Shown here: positions 1 through 5,402 of the stretch, in pieces
Position numbering within the stretch: the first letter of the stretch is position 1
Layout: every line of letters begins with the position of its first letter
From: Alphaproteobacteria bacterium
Lineage (GTDB): Bacteria; Pseudomonadota; Alphaproteobacteria; UBA3830
Direction: 5' to 3'
Length of the DNA: 5,586 nt
Assembly (NCBI GenBank): GCA_017416635.1
Contig: JAFQBQ010000077.1
Location: 1-5,586, forward strand
Translations under genes and position numbers: made by a program
The notes under the pieces: model-generated
Seen by the model: the letters and a program-made list of their open reading frames with translations, nothing else
Databases searched by the model: none
What the model was told of the DNA's origin: nothing

Positions 1-184
1 ACTCGTGAATTTAATAATCGGCTGTTTAGATATAATCCATTCCTGCGCGTTTAAATTTTGTATCGCTAAAGATAAAACCAAATGGCCGAATTAAATCAAC
101 CGGAACTCCCAAACATGAAGACAATCGCAAAAGCGTCCCGCTGTTTTGTGCAATTTGAGGATGGTATATCGCCAAACGAATCAT
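1..184 (-). pseudogene. trmL: tRNA (cytidine(34)-2'-O)-methyltransferase TrmL, 5' part, interrupted by two stop codons
   Basis: The ATG at 184-182 shares base 184 with the timA stop (TAATG), a typical coupled start. The 52 codons that follow match the N-terminus of TrmL, the SPOUT-fold enzyme that 2'-O-methylates the wobble base of tRNA-Leu. Visible family marks are YHPQIAQNSGTLLRL (the P-x-I-x-x-N-x-G-x-x-R-L signature), LIRPFGFIFSD and FKRAGMDY. A TAA then falls at 28-26. Reading on in the same frame gives T-A-D-Y, a second TAA at 13-11, then I-H-E. The histidine sits nine residues after the DY, as in E. coli TrmL, so the frame is kept and only nonsense changes are seen. Most of the enzyme, including the SAM-binding knot, would be missing or outside the window. 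The family call is firm. Pseudogene status rests on the two stops, and sequencing error is the alternative. Confidence 0.78.
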
Positions 185-780
185 TATTCTTCTGATTTAA
201 TTTCTTGCAGCAGCCAACGAGAATCCGTTGCAGCAATTTTTCTAGAAAATACCCAAACATCCGTTCGATTTTCTACGAAATCCAAGTCGCCCTCTATGAC
301 TTCGCCGCCAGCAGATTTCAAAACGTTGCTTTGTTCGGTCACAAATTTAACCGTTACCAAAAGATCTTCGTCAGTTTTTTCAGCATCAAGAATTTCCATG
401 GATACGAATCTTACCAAGTTGCCTTCAAGAACTTCGCCACGTGATTTTCTATCATCGATTGCCATAGAAAATGCATTATATGTTCTCGGCGCGAGCAAAT
501 CTTTGAGAGTACTTTTATCTCCCTGCGCATATGCAGAAAATACAATCGAAAATACTTTTTCAGCTTTTCTTAAAAAATCTTCTGCTTCGAATTTTTTGTA
601 ACAGTCGGAAATTATTTTCAGCTTTTGCTCCAAATCTGAAATTTTCGGTTCGACTGCTTCCTCTGTAAAATCTCGAAGGTTTTCTTTTTCTACCTTAAAA
701 CCGATTTCCACTCCTAAAATCTTATTCAAGGTAAACAGCAGAAAAGCACAAACTATTGCAAAAAATATAATGATCGACAT
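184..780 (-). CDS. timA: TimA family (Tim44-like domain) membrane-anchored adaptor protein
   Basis: A 198-residue protein with one N-terminal hydrophobic helix (residues about 2-18) and then a charged linker with coiled-coil tendency (about 28-65). A Tim44-like domain follows (about 66-196). Recognisable family features are the EDFLRKAEKVFSIVFSAYAQGD stretch with TLKDLL directly after it, AIDDRKSRGE, the VTVKFVTEQ strand and the DVWVFSR...DSRWLLQEI ending. Length and architecture match the TimA adaptors of alphaproteobacteria, relatives of mitochondrial Tim44. The likely place is the inner membrane with the domain in the cytoplasm, and the client is unknown. The ATG at 780-778 is preceded by an AAGGCGAGG purine run starting right at the tldD stop, 10 bases upstream, so translation is probably coupled. 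The gene is third in the trcR-tldD-timA-trmL operon. The family is well supported; the exact role is inferred. Confidence 0.88.
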   Translation of the reverse strand: MSIIIFFAIVCAFLLFTLNKILGVEIGFKVEKENLRDFTEEAVEPKISDLEQKLKIISDCYKKFEAEDFLRKAEKVFSIVFSAYAQGDKSTLKDLLAPRTYNAFSMAIDDRKSRGEVLEGNLVRFVSMEILDAEKTDEDLLVTVKFVTEQSNVLKSAGGEVIEGDLDFVENRTDVWVFSRKIAATDSRWLLQEIKSEE

Positions 781-790
781 TTCCCTCGCC

Positions 791-2197
791 TTAGCTCGAT
801 AACGCAGACCCGCCGACAGTGACGTTGCTTAAAAGAACGCTCGGCTCGCCGACTCCGACTGGAACCCATTGCCCGTCTTTTCCGCAAGTACCGACTCCAT
901 TGTCCAACGAAAAATCATTACCAACCATCGAAATCTTTTTCAAAATACTCGGCCCATCACCTATAAGCATCGCGCCTTTTACCGGAGTTGTGATTTTTCC
1001 ATTTTCGATTAAGTACGCCTCCGAAGCGGAAAACACGAACTTGCCCGACGCGATATCGACCTGACCATCAGAAAATGATTTTGCGAAAATGCCTTTTTGA
1101 ACGGAAGCAATCATTTCATCCTGAGTTTTGTCTCCTCCAAGCATGAAAGTATTCGTCATTCTCGGCATCGGCAAACATTCGTAACCTTCGCGACGTCCAT
1201 TTCCCGTAAGCGGAGCTTTCATCAAATATGCATTCTGCCGATCTTGCATAAAATTGACTAACTTTCCGTTATCGATCAACACAGTGGATTGAGTTTCCGT
1301 TCCTTCGTCGTCGATATTTAGAGAACCGCGCCTTTTTTGAATCGTTCCGTCATCAACAACAGTAACGCCAGGTGCTGCGATTGTTTCGCCTAACAAACTT
1401 TCGAACGCGGAAGTCTTTTTTCTGATTGCGTCACCCTCTAATCCATGACCGACAGCTTCGTGAAGTAAAATTCCAGTCCAACCATTTCCTAACACAACCG
1501 GCATTTCTCCGACAGGAGCAGGAACCGCTTCCAATTTCACCAACGCTTGACGAACAGCTTCATCAACAAAATTTATTTTTGTATTTTCGTTGAGCAATTC
1601 ATCATATCCGAAACGTCCGCCGCCCGACATCATTCCGCTTTCCAAAACTCCGTTGCGCTCAACAACGACGACAACCGACAATCTTACAAGCGGACGAATA
1701 TCTGATGAAATTTTTCCTTCGTCATTCGCGATATGCACGACCTGCCAAGAACCGGCAATGGTCGCGATAACTTGCTTAACATTGGCGGATTTACTTCTTG
1801 CGTATTCATCCAGCGAACGCAAAAAATTTATTTTTTCTGCAGGCGAAACCGAGTTTATGAACTTCGATGAGGGATATAAATCATTTTTTCGAGGGGCTTC
1901 GCAAAGGTGGGCTCTTTCTTCGAAATTTCCGTTCAATCTTTTTTTAATTTCGTTCGCATCCAAAATCGAAGAATAAAAATACTTCGCAGAATCATCCGAA
2001 AACCTACGCAAACCAAATCCACGCTTGGATTCTAAATTCGGAGATCGCACTATTCCGTTTTCGATTTTAAAAACTTCGCTTTCTTTATATTCGACGAAAA
2101 GCTCTCCGTGGATATTTTTACAAAAAGCATCCATCGCCGCGCATTCCAGAGAATGCAAATCACAAATGTTGTTAAAAAACCCAGAAGCTTCGTTCAT
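791..2197 (-). CDS. tldD: TldD metalloprotease subunit
   Basis: TldD pairs with TldE (PmbA) to form a zinc metalloprotease that threads unfolded peptides into an enclosed chamber. Known substrates include microcin B17 precursor and the CcdA antitoxin. No tldE is visible here. From the ATG at 2197 the protein has 468 residues, close to the 481 of E. coli TldD. The HExxxH zinc motif reads HEAVGH at residues 246-251. The family cysteine is seen in GTCGKDGQ (about 438) near the C-terminus, so both metal-ligand elements are intact. Other family blocks are GELFVEY, RGFGLR, NGWTGILL and LLSNVTVGG. An upstream TTG at 2209 overlaps the trcR TGA as TTGA and would add four residues. I prefer the ATG because homologues begin nearby, but no strong Shine-Dalgarno decides it. 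Cytoplasmic, second gene of the operon. Confidence 0.95.
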   Translation of the reverse strand: MNEASGFFNNICDLHSLECAAMDAFCKNIHGELFVEYKESEVFKIENGIVRSPNLESKRGFGLRRFSDDSAKYFYSSILDANEIKKRLNGNFEERAHLCEAPRKNDLYPSSKFINSVSPAEKINFLRSLDEYARSKSANVKQVIATIAGSWQVVHIANDEGKISSDIRPLVRLSVVVVVERNGVLESGMMSGGGRFGYDELLNENTKINFVDEAVRQALVKLEAVPAPVGEMPVVLGNGWTGILLHEAVGHGLEGDAIRKKTSAFESLLGETIAAPGVTVVDDGTIQKRRGSLNIDDEGTETQSTVLIDNGKLVNFMQDRQNAYLMKAPLTGNGRREGYECLPMPRMTNTFMLGGDKTQDEMIASVQKGIFAKSFSDGQVDIASGKFVFSASEAYLIENGKITTPVKGAMLIGDGPSILKKISMVGNDFSLDNGVGTCGKDGQWVPVGVGEPSVLLSNVTVGGSALSS

Positions 2198-2205
2198 GAA
2201 AACGC

Positions 2206-2736
2206 TCAACTGTTATTTTTATTTTTTGCTAGACTCTCGACCGCCGCATCCAATTCCATCTGCGAGCAAAATCCGAGCAAAACAGGATCTCGCGAACGCA
2301 ACTCGCTCATTCTGGCATAAGTTCTGTTTCTGATCGACTCGACTGTACTTTTTGTCGTAGAAAGCAAAGAGCAAATTACCGAATCCGGCATGTCAGGATA
2401 ATATTTAAGCAACCAAGCTATTGCATCTGGGCGTTCCTGCCGCTTCAATAGCGGAACATACTTCCTTCTAGACTTTTTCTTAGGTTCGGAAAACCCTTTG
2501 GTCTGCATCACAAGTCTGGCTTCCGAATCTTTAGAGCACCTTTCAATTTCGCTTTTTGTTAACTGACCGAGAGCGACAGGATCAACTCCTTGCATTCCAA
2601 CAGAAACTTGATCATCCGCCAAGGCCTGCACCTCCATTTCATGCAATCCGCAAAAATCTGCAATCTGAGCAAACGTCAGAGAAGTATTCTCTATTAACCA
2701 AACAGCAGTACCACGAGGCATAATAGGTGTATTCAT
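2206..2736 (-). CDS. trcR: DUF1013 cell-cycle transcriptional regulator TrcR
   Basis: From the ATG at 2736-2734 the product is 176 residues and begins MNTPIMPRGTAVWLIENTSL, which matches the usual start of this family (M-x-T/A-P-L-M-P-x-x-T-A-V-W-L). The LTFAQIADFCGLHEMEVQALAD block that follows looks like a helix-turn-helix. Later signatures are KYVPLLKRQERPDAIAWLLKYYP and LLSTTKSTVESIRNRTY, a second HTH-like block, then DPVLLGFCSQMELD. The family is essentially restricted to alphaproteobacteria and is annotated as a cell-cycle transcriptional regulator, so the protein should bind DNA in the cytoplasm. An upstream TTG at 2748 is open but does not fit the family start, and only a weak GGA precedes the ATG. 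It heads the operon with tldD, timA and trmL. A TATAAT-type promoter lies about 30 bases upstream. Family assignment is strong; targets in this organism are unknown. Confidence 0.9.
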   Translation of the reverse strand: MNTPIMPRGTAVWLIENTSLTFAQIADFCGLHEMEVQALADDQVSVGMQGVDPVALGQLTKSEIERCSKDSEARLVMQTKGFSEPKKKSRRKYVPLLKRQERPDAIAWLLKYYPDMPDSVICSLLSTTKSTVESIRNRTYARMSELRSRDPVLLGFCSQMELDAAVESLAKNKNNS

Positions 2737-2765
2737 ATTAAAATCCAATTCACATACTGTTGCAT

Positions 2766-2792
2766 ATTATAACGTTTATTGGGAAATCTCAA
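2766..2792 (-). promoter_or_regulatory. Candidate sigma70 promoter of the trcR-tldD-timA operon
   Basis: On the minus strand a perfect TATAAT (2771-2766) lies 29 bases before the trcR ATG. A TTGAGA (2792-2787) stands 15 bases upstream of it, which is shorter than the ideal 17. The -10 box is convincing; the -35 box is approximate. This is the only good candidate before the first gene of the operon. Confidence 0.5.
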
Positions 2793-2926
2793 TGAAATGG
2801 AGAACTATATGATTAATAAATTCTTATTCGGTGTTTGGTTTCAGTGTAGTAGATGCGATAAATTCCATAAATGTACAAATTCTAATGCATTAATACCTAT
2901 TGTAAATATCTTCATGACGACGTTTA

Positions 2927-3094
2927 AAACGTCATTTGGTATCTTTCGAAGTGTATACTGAATTTTCGCGTGTAATTCATCTTGTTAATCGCATTCACGA
3001 GGTCATCATAAGCCTTCCACTAATCGCTGTAAATTGTTGAATCGCTCGGAGCAAGCCTTTTTATGATAGGAAAATATCTTGAAAAGGGTTCGTG
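2927..3094 (-). pseudogene. Decayed DDE transposase fragment (ISXO2/IS1595-like, possibly IS1-like)
   Basis: Read on the minus strand, the frame from 3094 gives HEPFSRYFPIIKRLAP, then SDSTIYSD, a TAG at 3022-3020, then WKAYDDLVNAINKMNYTRKF and SIHFERYQ before a TAA at 2926-2924. The pattern P-I-I-K-x-x-x-P-x-x-S-T-I-Y-S-D-x-W-K-x-Y is the stretch around the second catalytic aspartate of ISXO2/IS1595-type transposases. IS1 InsB has a comparable LAPxD...YxTDxW block followed by YTQ and ERH, so IS1 is an alternative. One internal stop, no start codon, and stops bounding both ends show a dead fragment of about 55 codons. I found no terminal inverted repeats or target duplications. The family is a recognition from memory and is moderately certain. 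Confidence 0.5.
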
Positions 3095-3143
3095 CTAAGA
3101 TTTTATACATCAAGAAATAAAAAATGCAAAAATTTATTTCTAT

Positions 3144-3172
3144 TTGACAAAATTTTCAATATCGTATACAAT
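3144..3172 (+). promoter_or_regulatory. Strong sigma70-type promoter of the exported-protein gene
   Basis: A perfect TTGACA (3144-3149) is followed after exactly 17 bases by TACAAT (3167-3172), five of six matches to TATAAT. This is the best promoter in the window, and it predicts transcription starting near 3179 with a leader of about 24 bases. The -10 box overlaps the palindrome-like motif at 3159-3172 that recurs upstream of the response regulator, so a repressor could act here. Confidence 0.8.
3159..3172. promoter_or_regulatory. Operator-like motif, copy 1 (ATATCGTATACAAT)
   Basis: Thirteen of fourteen bases match the sequence at 5004-5017. The core GTATAC is self-complementary, and the inner 12 bases pair at 10 of 12 positions. 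It overlaps the -10 box of the promoter for the exported protein, a classical repressor position. The binding factor is unknown, and the motif is AT-rich enough that chance resemblance remains possible. Confidence 0.35.
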
Positions 3173-3190
3173 GTATCCCGTTATGGGTGA

Positions 3191-3195
3191 AAGGA
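3191..3195 (+). promoter_or_regulatory. Shine-Dalgarno of the exported-protein gene
   Basis: AAGGA lies seven bases before the ATG at 3203 within a purine-rich leader (GGGTGAAAGGAAATAAAA). It fixes the start codon, and with the strong promoter it suggests high expression. Confidence 0.75.
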
Positions 3196-3202
3196 AATAA
3201 AA

Positions 3203-3862
3203 ATGAAAACTAATAAATTGATCACAGCTTCAGTTTTAAGCGTTGCATTGAGTATTAAAGCATTAGATGCGATGAAGCTGCCTACATGGAGAGATCCTGC
3301 GCAAACTTCAAATTCTCATTTTTCCACGGTTTCTCTCAGTCAAACATGTAACAATCAAACCAGCTTAAGTGAAATAATGAAAATGTTGCAAAGTATGCAA
3401 TCAAGTATTCAGAACTTGGCTCAGAATATACAAAACTTAAGTCTGCGACTTAGGGAACTGGAAGAGCAAGGGGGAATATTCGAATTTGCAGATGAATTGG
3501 CGTTTATAAAAATACGAAAACTATCAGCAGCATACAAAAGCGCGATAGCTATGGAAAATAAAGATGAACTTGAAATGCGTAAAAACGCATTGGTTACGAG
3601 AGTGAAAGCTTACACAAATGAGAAGCTTTCGCCATTTTGCCCTGGGGAACTCGTTGATAAAAAAGTTGCTGTTCAGATATTAAGAGCTGTTGAACAATTA
3701 GGCTACGCTTATGTGCGCACAAGTACAAATATTATCGATCAGTACTTCGAAGAATCTTCTGATTTGCTTCTTCAAGATCTGCCAACATCCTACCGAATAA
3801 CACGCGAAATCGGCGATCAGCTAGGTTTTCAAATACGGGATTACAAGATGTATAAGTCATAA
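3203..3862 (+). CDS. Exported coiled-coil protein of unknown function
   Basis: I do not recognise this 219-residue protein. Residues 1-23 form a Sec-type signal peptide: MKTNK basic start, hydrophobic ITASVLSVALSI, with cleavage plausible after A20 or A23. The mature protein starts with a Ser/Thr/Asn-rich segment (about 32-54). A heptad-like amphipathic helix follows (about 55-88, with I/L/M spaced as in SLSEIMKMLQSMQSSIQNL), likely an oligomerising coiled coil. The rest (92-219) is predicted mostly helical and charged, with cysteines at 49 and 146 as the only Cys. It should be periplasmic, surface-bound or secreted. The ATG is well supported by AAGGA seven bases upstream and by a strong promoter. 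The gene stands alone on the plus strand between minus-strand genes, next to a transposase relic, which suggests a lineage-specific or acquired gene. A role in host interaction is possible but unproven. Confidence 0.8.
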   Translation: MKTNKLITASVLSVALSIKALDAMKLPTWRDPAQTSNSHFSTVSLSQTCNNQTSLSEIMKMLQSMQSSIQNLAQNIQNLSLRLRELEEQGGIFEFADELAFIKIRKLSAAYKSAIAMENKDELEMRKNALVTRVKAYTNEKLSPFCPGELVDKKVAVQILRAVEQLGYAYVRTSTNIIDQYFEESSDLLLQDLPTSYRITREIGDQLGFQIRDYKMYKS

Positions 3863-3880
3863 CACACTACGGACCTATTA

Positions 3881-3896
3881 CGGAAGTCGGCTTCCG
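3881..3896. terminator. Short hairpin between convergent genes, possible bidirectional terminator
   Basis: CGGAAG (3881-3886), a TCGG loop and CTTCCG (3891-3896) form a perfect 6-base-pair stem in the 49-base gap between the exported-protein gene and the convergent response regulator. No run of T follows on either strand, so intrinsic termination would be weak. The position is what suggests the role. Confidence 0.35.
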
Positions 3897-3911
3897 CGTC
3901 AAAATAGACAG

Positions 3912-4928
3912 CTACTCGCAGCTATCAATTGCTTCCGAGCCTACTTTCTTTTTATATTGCTTGAAGCCCTGAATAGTATGAAACCGCTCATCGGTATTTG
4001 CATGCTCATCTAAATGGAAATAATACGTACTGTAACCAATAAGGCTCTTCGCTGGTTTTAGATATCTATGCCAATCTTTCACAGGAGGTAATTTCCCGTC
4101 CATATTTCTAGTTACCAAGATGCTTTCACGAGACTGCAGAGCAGCCAGGACTTTCGGGTCAGCTTCGCCGGAATCTTCTCCAAGTTTTACAATCGTAGCC
4201 ATCTCCGACTCAGTTACCACGTCGAGCAAATACACCTGACCTGTATCTGATACAAACATAAAACTTCCGTAAGGATCCGTTAAATAATATTCAACTGGAG
4301 AAATTGCGGACAAAAGCGACGTAAAGAAATTCGCAAATATAGGATCATTTAAGACCATCTCTTTATTGTTTGCGTATCTTTCCACAAGAGATGTAGTAAA
4401 AAAGTCATAGTATCTTTTCAGACACACGTTAATCATTGAGACGATCCTATCGGAAAAATCTGTCCCGTTTTTGTTTAAAAAACCTTGAATCTGTCCTTTG
4501 TTAAACGCATTAATAGCGACTTGATTGTCTGCCATACCTGTTAACAAAACTTTCTGTACGTTAGAAACTTTCAGCCGACTGAAAAATTCCAGACCTGTCA
4601 TATTAGGCATAAAATAGTCTGACAAAACAACCGGAATCCTGCGAAATCTCTCGGGATCATAAACCACGCTGGATATATTTTGTATATTTATAACCGGCGA
4701 CTGATTTTCTACACCTGGCAAATATTGCGCTGATACAATATCTGAAATTTTCAAGGCGTGGAACGGCTCTGTTTGATTTATGTAATTTGCAGCTTTAATT
4801 GGATCCGAGAAACATTTCAGAACAAATTTGTCCAACGAAATGCAACCAACCATACTTTCTAAAAAATTAACATTGTCATCGACCACAACAACAGTCGCTG
4901 GACAAAAACAGCTCAAAACACGATCCAT
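3912..4928 (-). CDS. Response regulator with expanded receiver domain and unidentified C-terminal domain
   Basis: A 338-residue protein. Residues 12-155 form a receiver domain: hydrophobic strand TVVVV then the acidic pair D17-D18, phosphoacceptor D104 in VVLSDYFMPNMTGLEFF, T130 in KVLLTGMAD and K153 in GFLNKNG. All catalytic positions are present, so phosphorylation by a histidine kinase is expected. The acidic pair and phosphoacceptor are 86 residues apart instead of roughly 40-45, leaving an extra segment of about 45 residues (about 54-97). From about 175 to 338 there is an output region I cannot name. It contains EYYLTDPYGSFMFVSDTGQVYLLDVVTESEM, which resembles a small beta-sheet sensor or PAS-like fold. 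No DNA-binding, GGDEF, EAL or HD-GYP motif is visible, so output may be through protein contacts. No kinase gene is adjacent. ATG start, weak purine run (GAGTGAAG) upstream. Confidence 0.85.
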   Translation of the reverse strand: MDRVLSCFCPATVVVVDDNVNFLESMVGCISLDKFVLKCFSDPIKAANYINQTEPFHALKISDIVSAQYLPGVENQSPVINIQNISSVVYDPERFRRIPVVLSDYFMPNMTGLEFFSRLKVSNVQKVLLTGMADNQVAINAFNKGQIQGFLNKNGTDFSDRIVSMINVCLKRYYDFFTTSLVERYANNKEMVLNDPIFANFFTSLLSAISPVEYYLTDPYGSFMFVSDTGQVYLLDVVTESEMATIVKLGEDSGEADPKVLAALQSRESILVTRNMDGKLPPVKDWHRYLKPAKSLIGYSTYYFHLDEHANTDERFHTIQGFKQYKKKVGSEAIDSCE

Positions 4929-4969
4929 ATATCACACTTCACTCAAATTTAAAGTCTAATGGTACTTCT

Positions 4970-4997
4970 ACTATAATCTTCAAAAAATTGCAATCAA
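4970..4997 (-). promoter_or_regulatory. Candidate promoter of the response regulator, proximal
   Basis: On the minus strand TTGATT (4997-4992) and TATAGT (4975-4970) are separated by 16 bases, about 41 bases before the ATG. Both boxes deviate slightly from consensus, and AT-rich sequence makes such matches common. Confidence 0.35.
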
Positions 4998-5000
4998 TAT

Positions 5001-5030
5001 AATATATTGTATACAATTTTTGATTGTAAA
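5001..5030 (-). promoter_or_regulatory. Candidate promoter of the response regulator, distal
   Basis: On the minus strand TTTACA (5030-5025) and TATATT (5006-5001) are separated by 18 bases, each with five of six consensus matches. The perfect palindrome at 5006-5017 lies in the spacer and touches the -10 box, as expected for a repressed promoter. It is an alternative to the proximal candidate. Confidence 0.35.
5004..5017. promoter_or_regulatory. Operator-like motif, copy 2 with perfect 12-base palindrome ATTGTATACAAT
   Basis: Bases 5006-5017 read the same on both strands. The 14 bases from 5004 match those at 3159-3172 except for one position. An additional ATTGT at 5023-5027 can pair with the ACAAT half. 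The site lies in the gap between the HIT gene and the response regulator and has the symmetry of a dimer-binding operator. Confidence 0.4.
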
Positions 5031-5037
5031 ACATCTA

Positions 5038-5382
5038 CTAAATGCCAAGTTTCTCTCCACCCAGTATATGCATATGGAAATGTAAAACTTCTTGTCTTGC
5101 ATCTTCCCCTGTATTTGTGAGTAATCTATACCCACTTTTCCCCAGATTCAGCGTCTGCACGACTTTTTCCACGGAATGAAAAAAACGTTCAGACTCTCCA
5201 GGATTGGAATTGCATACAAAATCCGAAAAATCAGTGTATTCCCCTTTGGTAATCACCAATACGTGAATTTTGCTTATCGGATTGATATCATGAAAAGCCA
5301 AGCACTCATCGTCTTCATAAACGATCTTCGCCGGAATTTGCTTTGCTAAAATTTTCGCAAATACATTATTCTTGTCATACAT
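5038..5382 (-). CDS. HIT-family (HinT-like) nucleotide hydrolase
   Basis: Histidine-triad proteins of this branch hydrolyse purine nucleoside phosphoramidates and acyl-adenylates in the cytoplasm as homodimers; the physiological substrate in bacteria is unclear. From the ATG at 5382-5380 the protein has 114 residues, the normal size. The signature HFHMHILGG is at residues 101-109, with the triad His at 101, 103 and 105 and the catalytic one expected at 103. Other family blocks are FAKILAKQIPAKIVYEDDECLAFHDINP and HVLVITKGEY. The start is set by GGAG six bases upstream and by homologues beginning at this point. A TTG at 5409 would extend it by nine residues into the preceding gene and is rejected. 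It lies 20 bases after the stop of an unrecognised gene on the same strand, so the two are probably co-transcribed. The stop is TAG. Confidence 0.94.
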   Translation of the reverse strand: MYDKNNVFAKILAKQIPAKIVYEDDECLAFHDINPISKIHVLVITKGEYTDFSDFVCNSNPGESERFFHSVEKVVQTLNLGKSGYRLLTNTGEDARQEVLHFHMHILGGEKLGI

Positions 5383-5402
5383 AATTATCTCCGTCTTTAA
5401 CA

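Larger units (their letters stand above)
2749..3143. other. Non-coding gap between divergent genes, with a decayed insertion
   Basis: This stretch between trcR and the exported-protein gene holds no intact gene I can support. Its left end carries the trcR promoter. The middle holds a transposase relic and a near-palindrome (2919-2933, GACGTTT-A-AAACGTC). An open stretch of 60 codons from a TTG at 2779 on the plus strand lacks a Shine-Dalgarno. It is antisense to another stop-limited open stretch at 2844-2945 and is not called. Everything here looks like decaying sequence, probably from an old insertion. No tRNA or recognisable small RNA was seen. Confidence 0.6.

Noticed and set aside
146..601. 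Plus-strand open frames across timA (146-601 and 205-444)
   Set aside because: They are shadows antisense to timA, whose Tim44-like domain is recognisable.
819..1976. Plus-strand open frames across tldD (819-1064, 1590-1976)
   Set aside because: They are antisense to conserved TldD coding sequence and have no family features.
2025..2333. Plus-strand open frames across the tldD/trcR junction
   Set aside because: They are antisense to two well-supported genes and low in recognisable motifs.
2844..2945. Minus-strand open stretch with protein-like composition (KIPNDVLNVVMKIF... VHLWNLSHLLH)
   Set aside because: It could be a frameshifted continuation of the transposase relic, but it has no recognisable motif, no start of its own with a ribosome site, and it competes with the opposite-strand frame.
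2779..2961. Plus-strand open frame of 60 codons from a TTG, with a Cys-rich middle (CSRCDKFHKC)
   Set aside because: No Shine-Dalgarno, rare start codon, antisense to another stop-limited open stretch (2844-2945, minus), and lying within decayed sequence and the trcR promoter. No family recognised.
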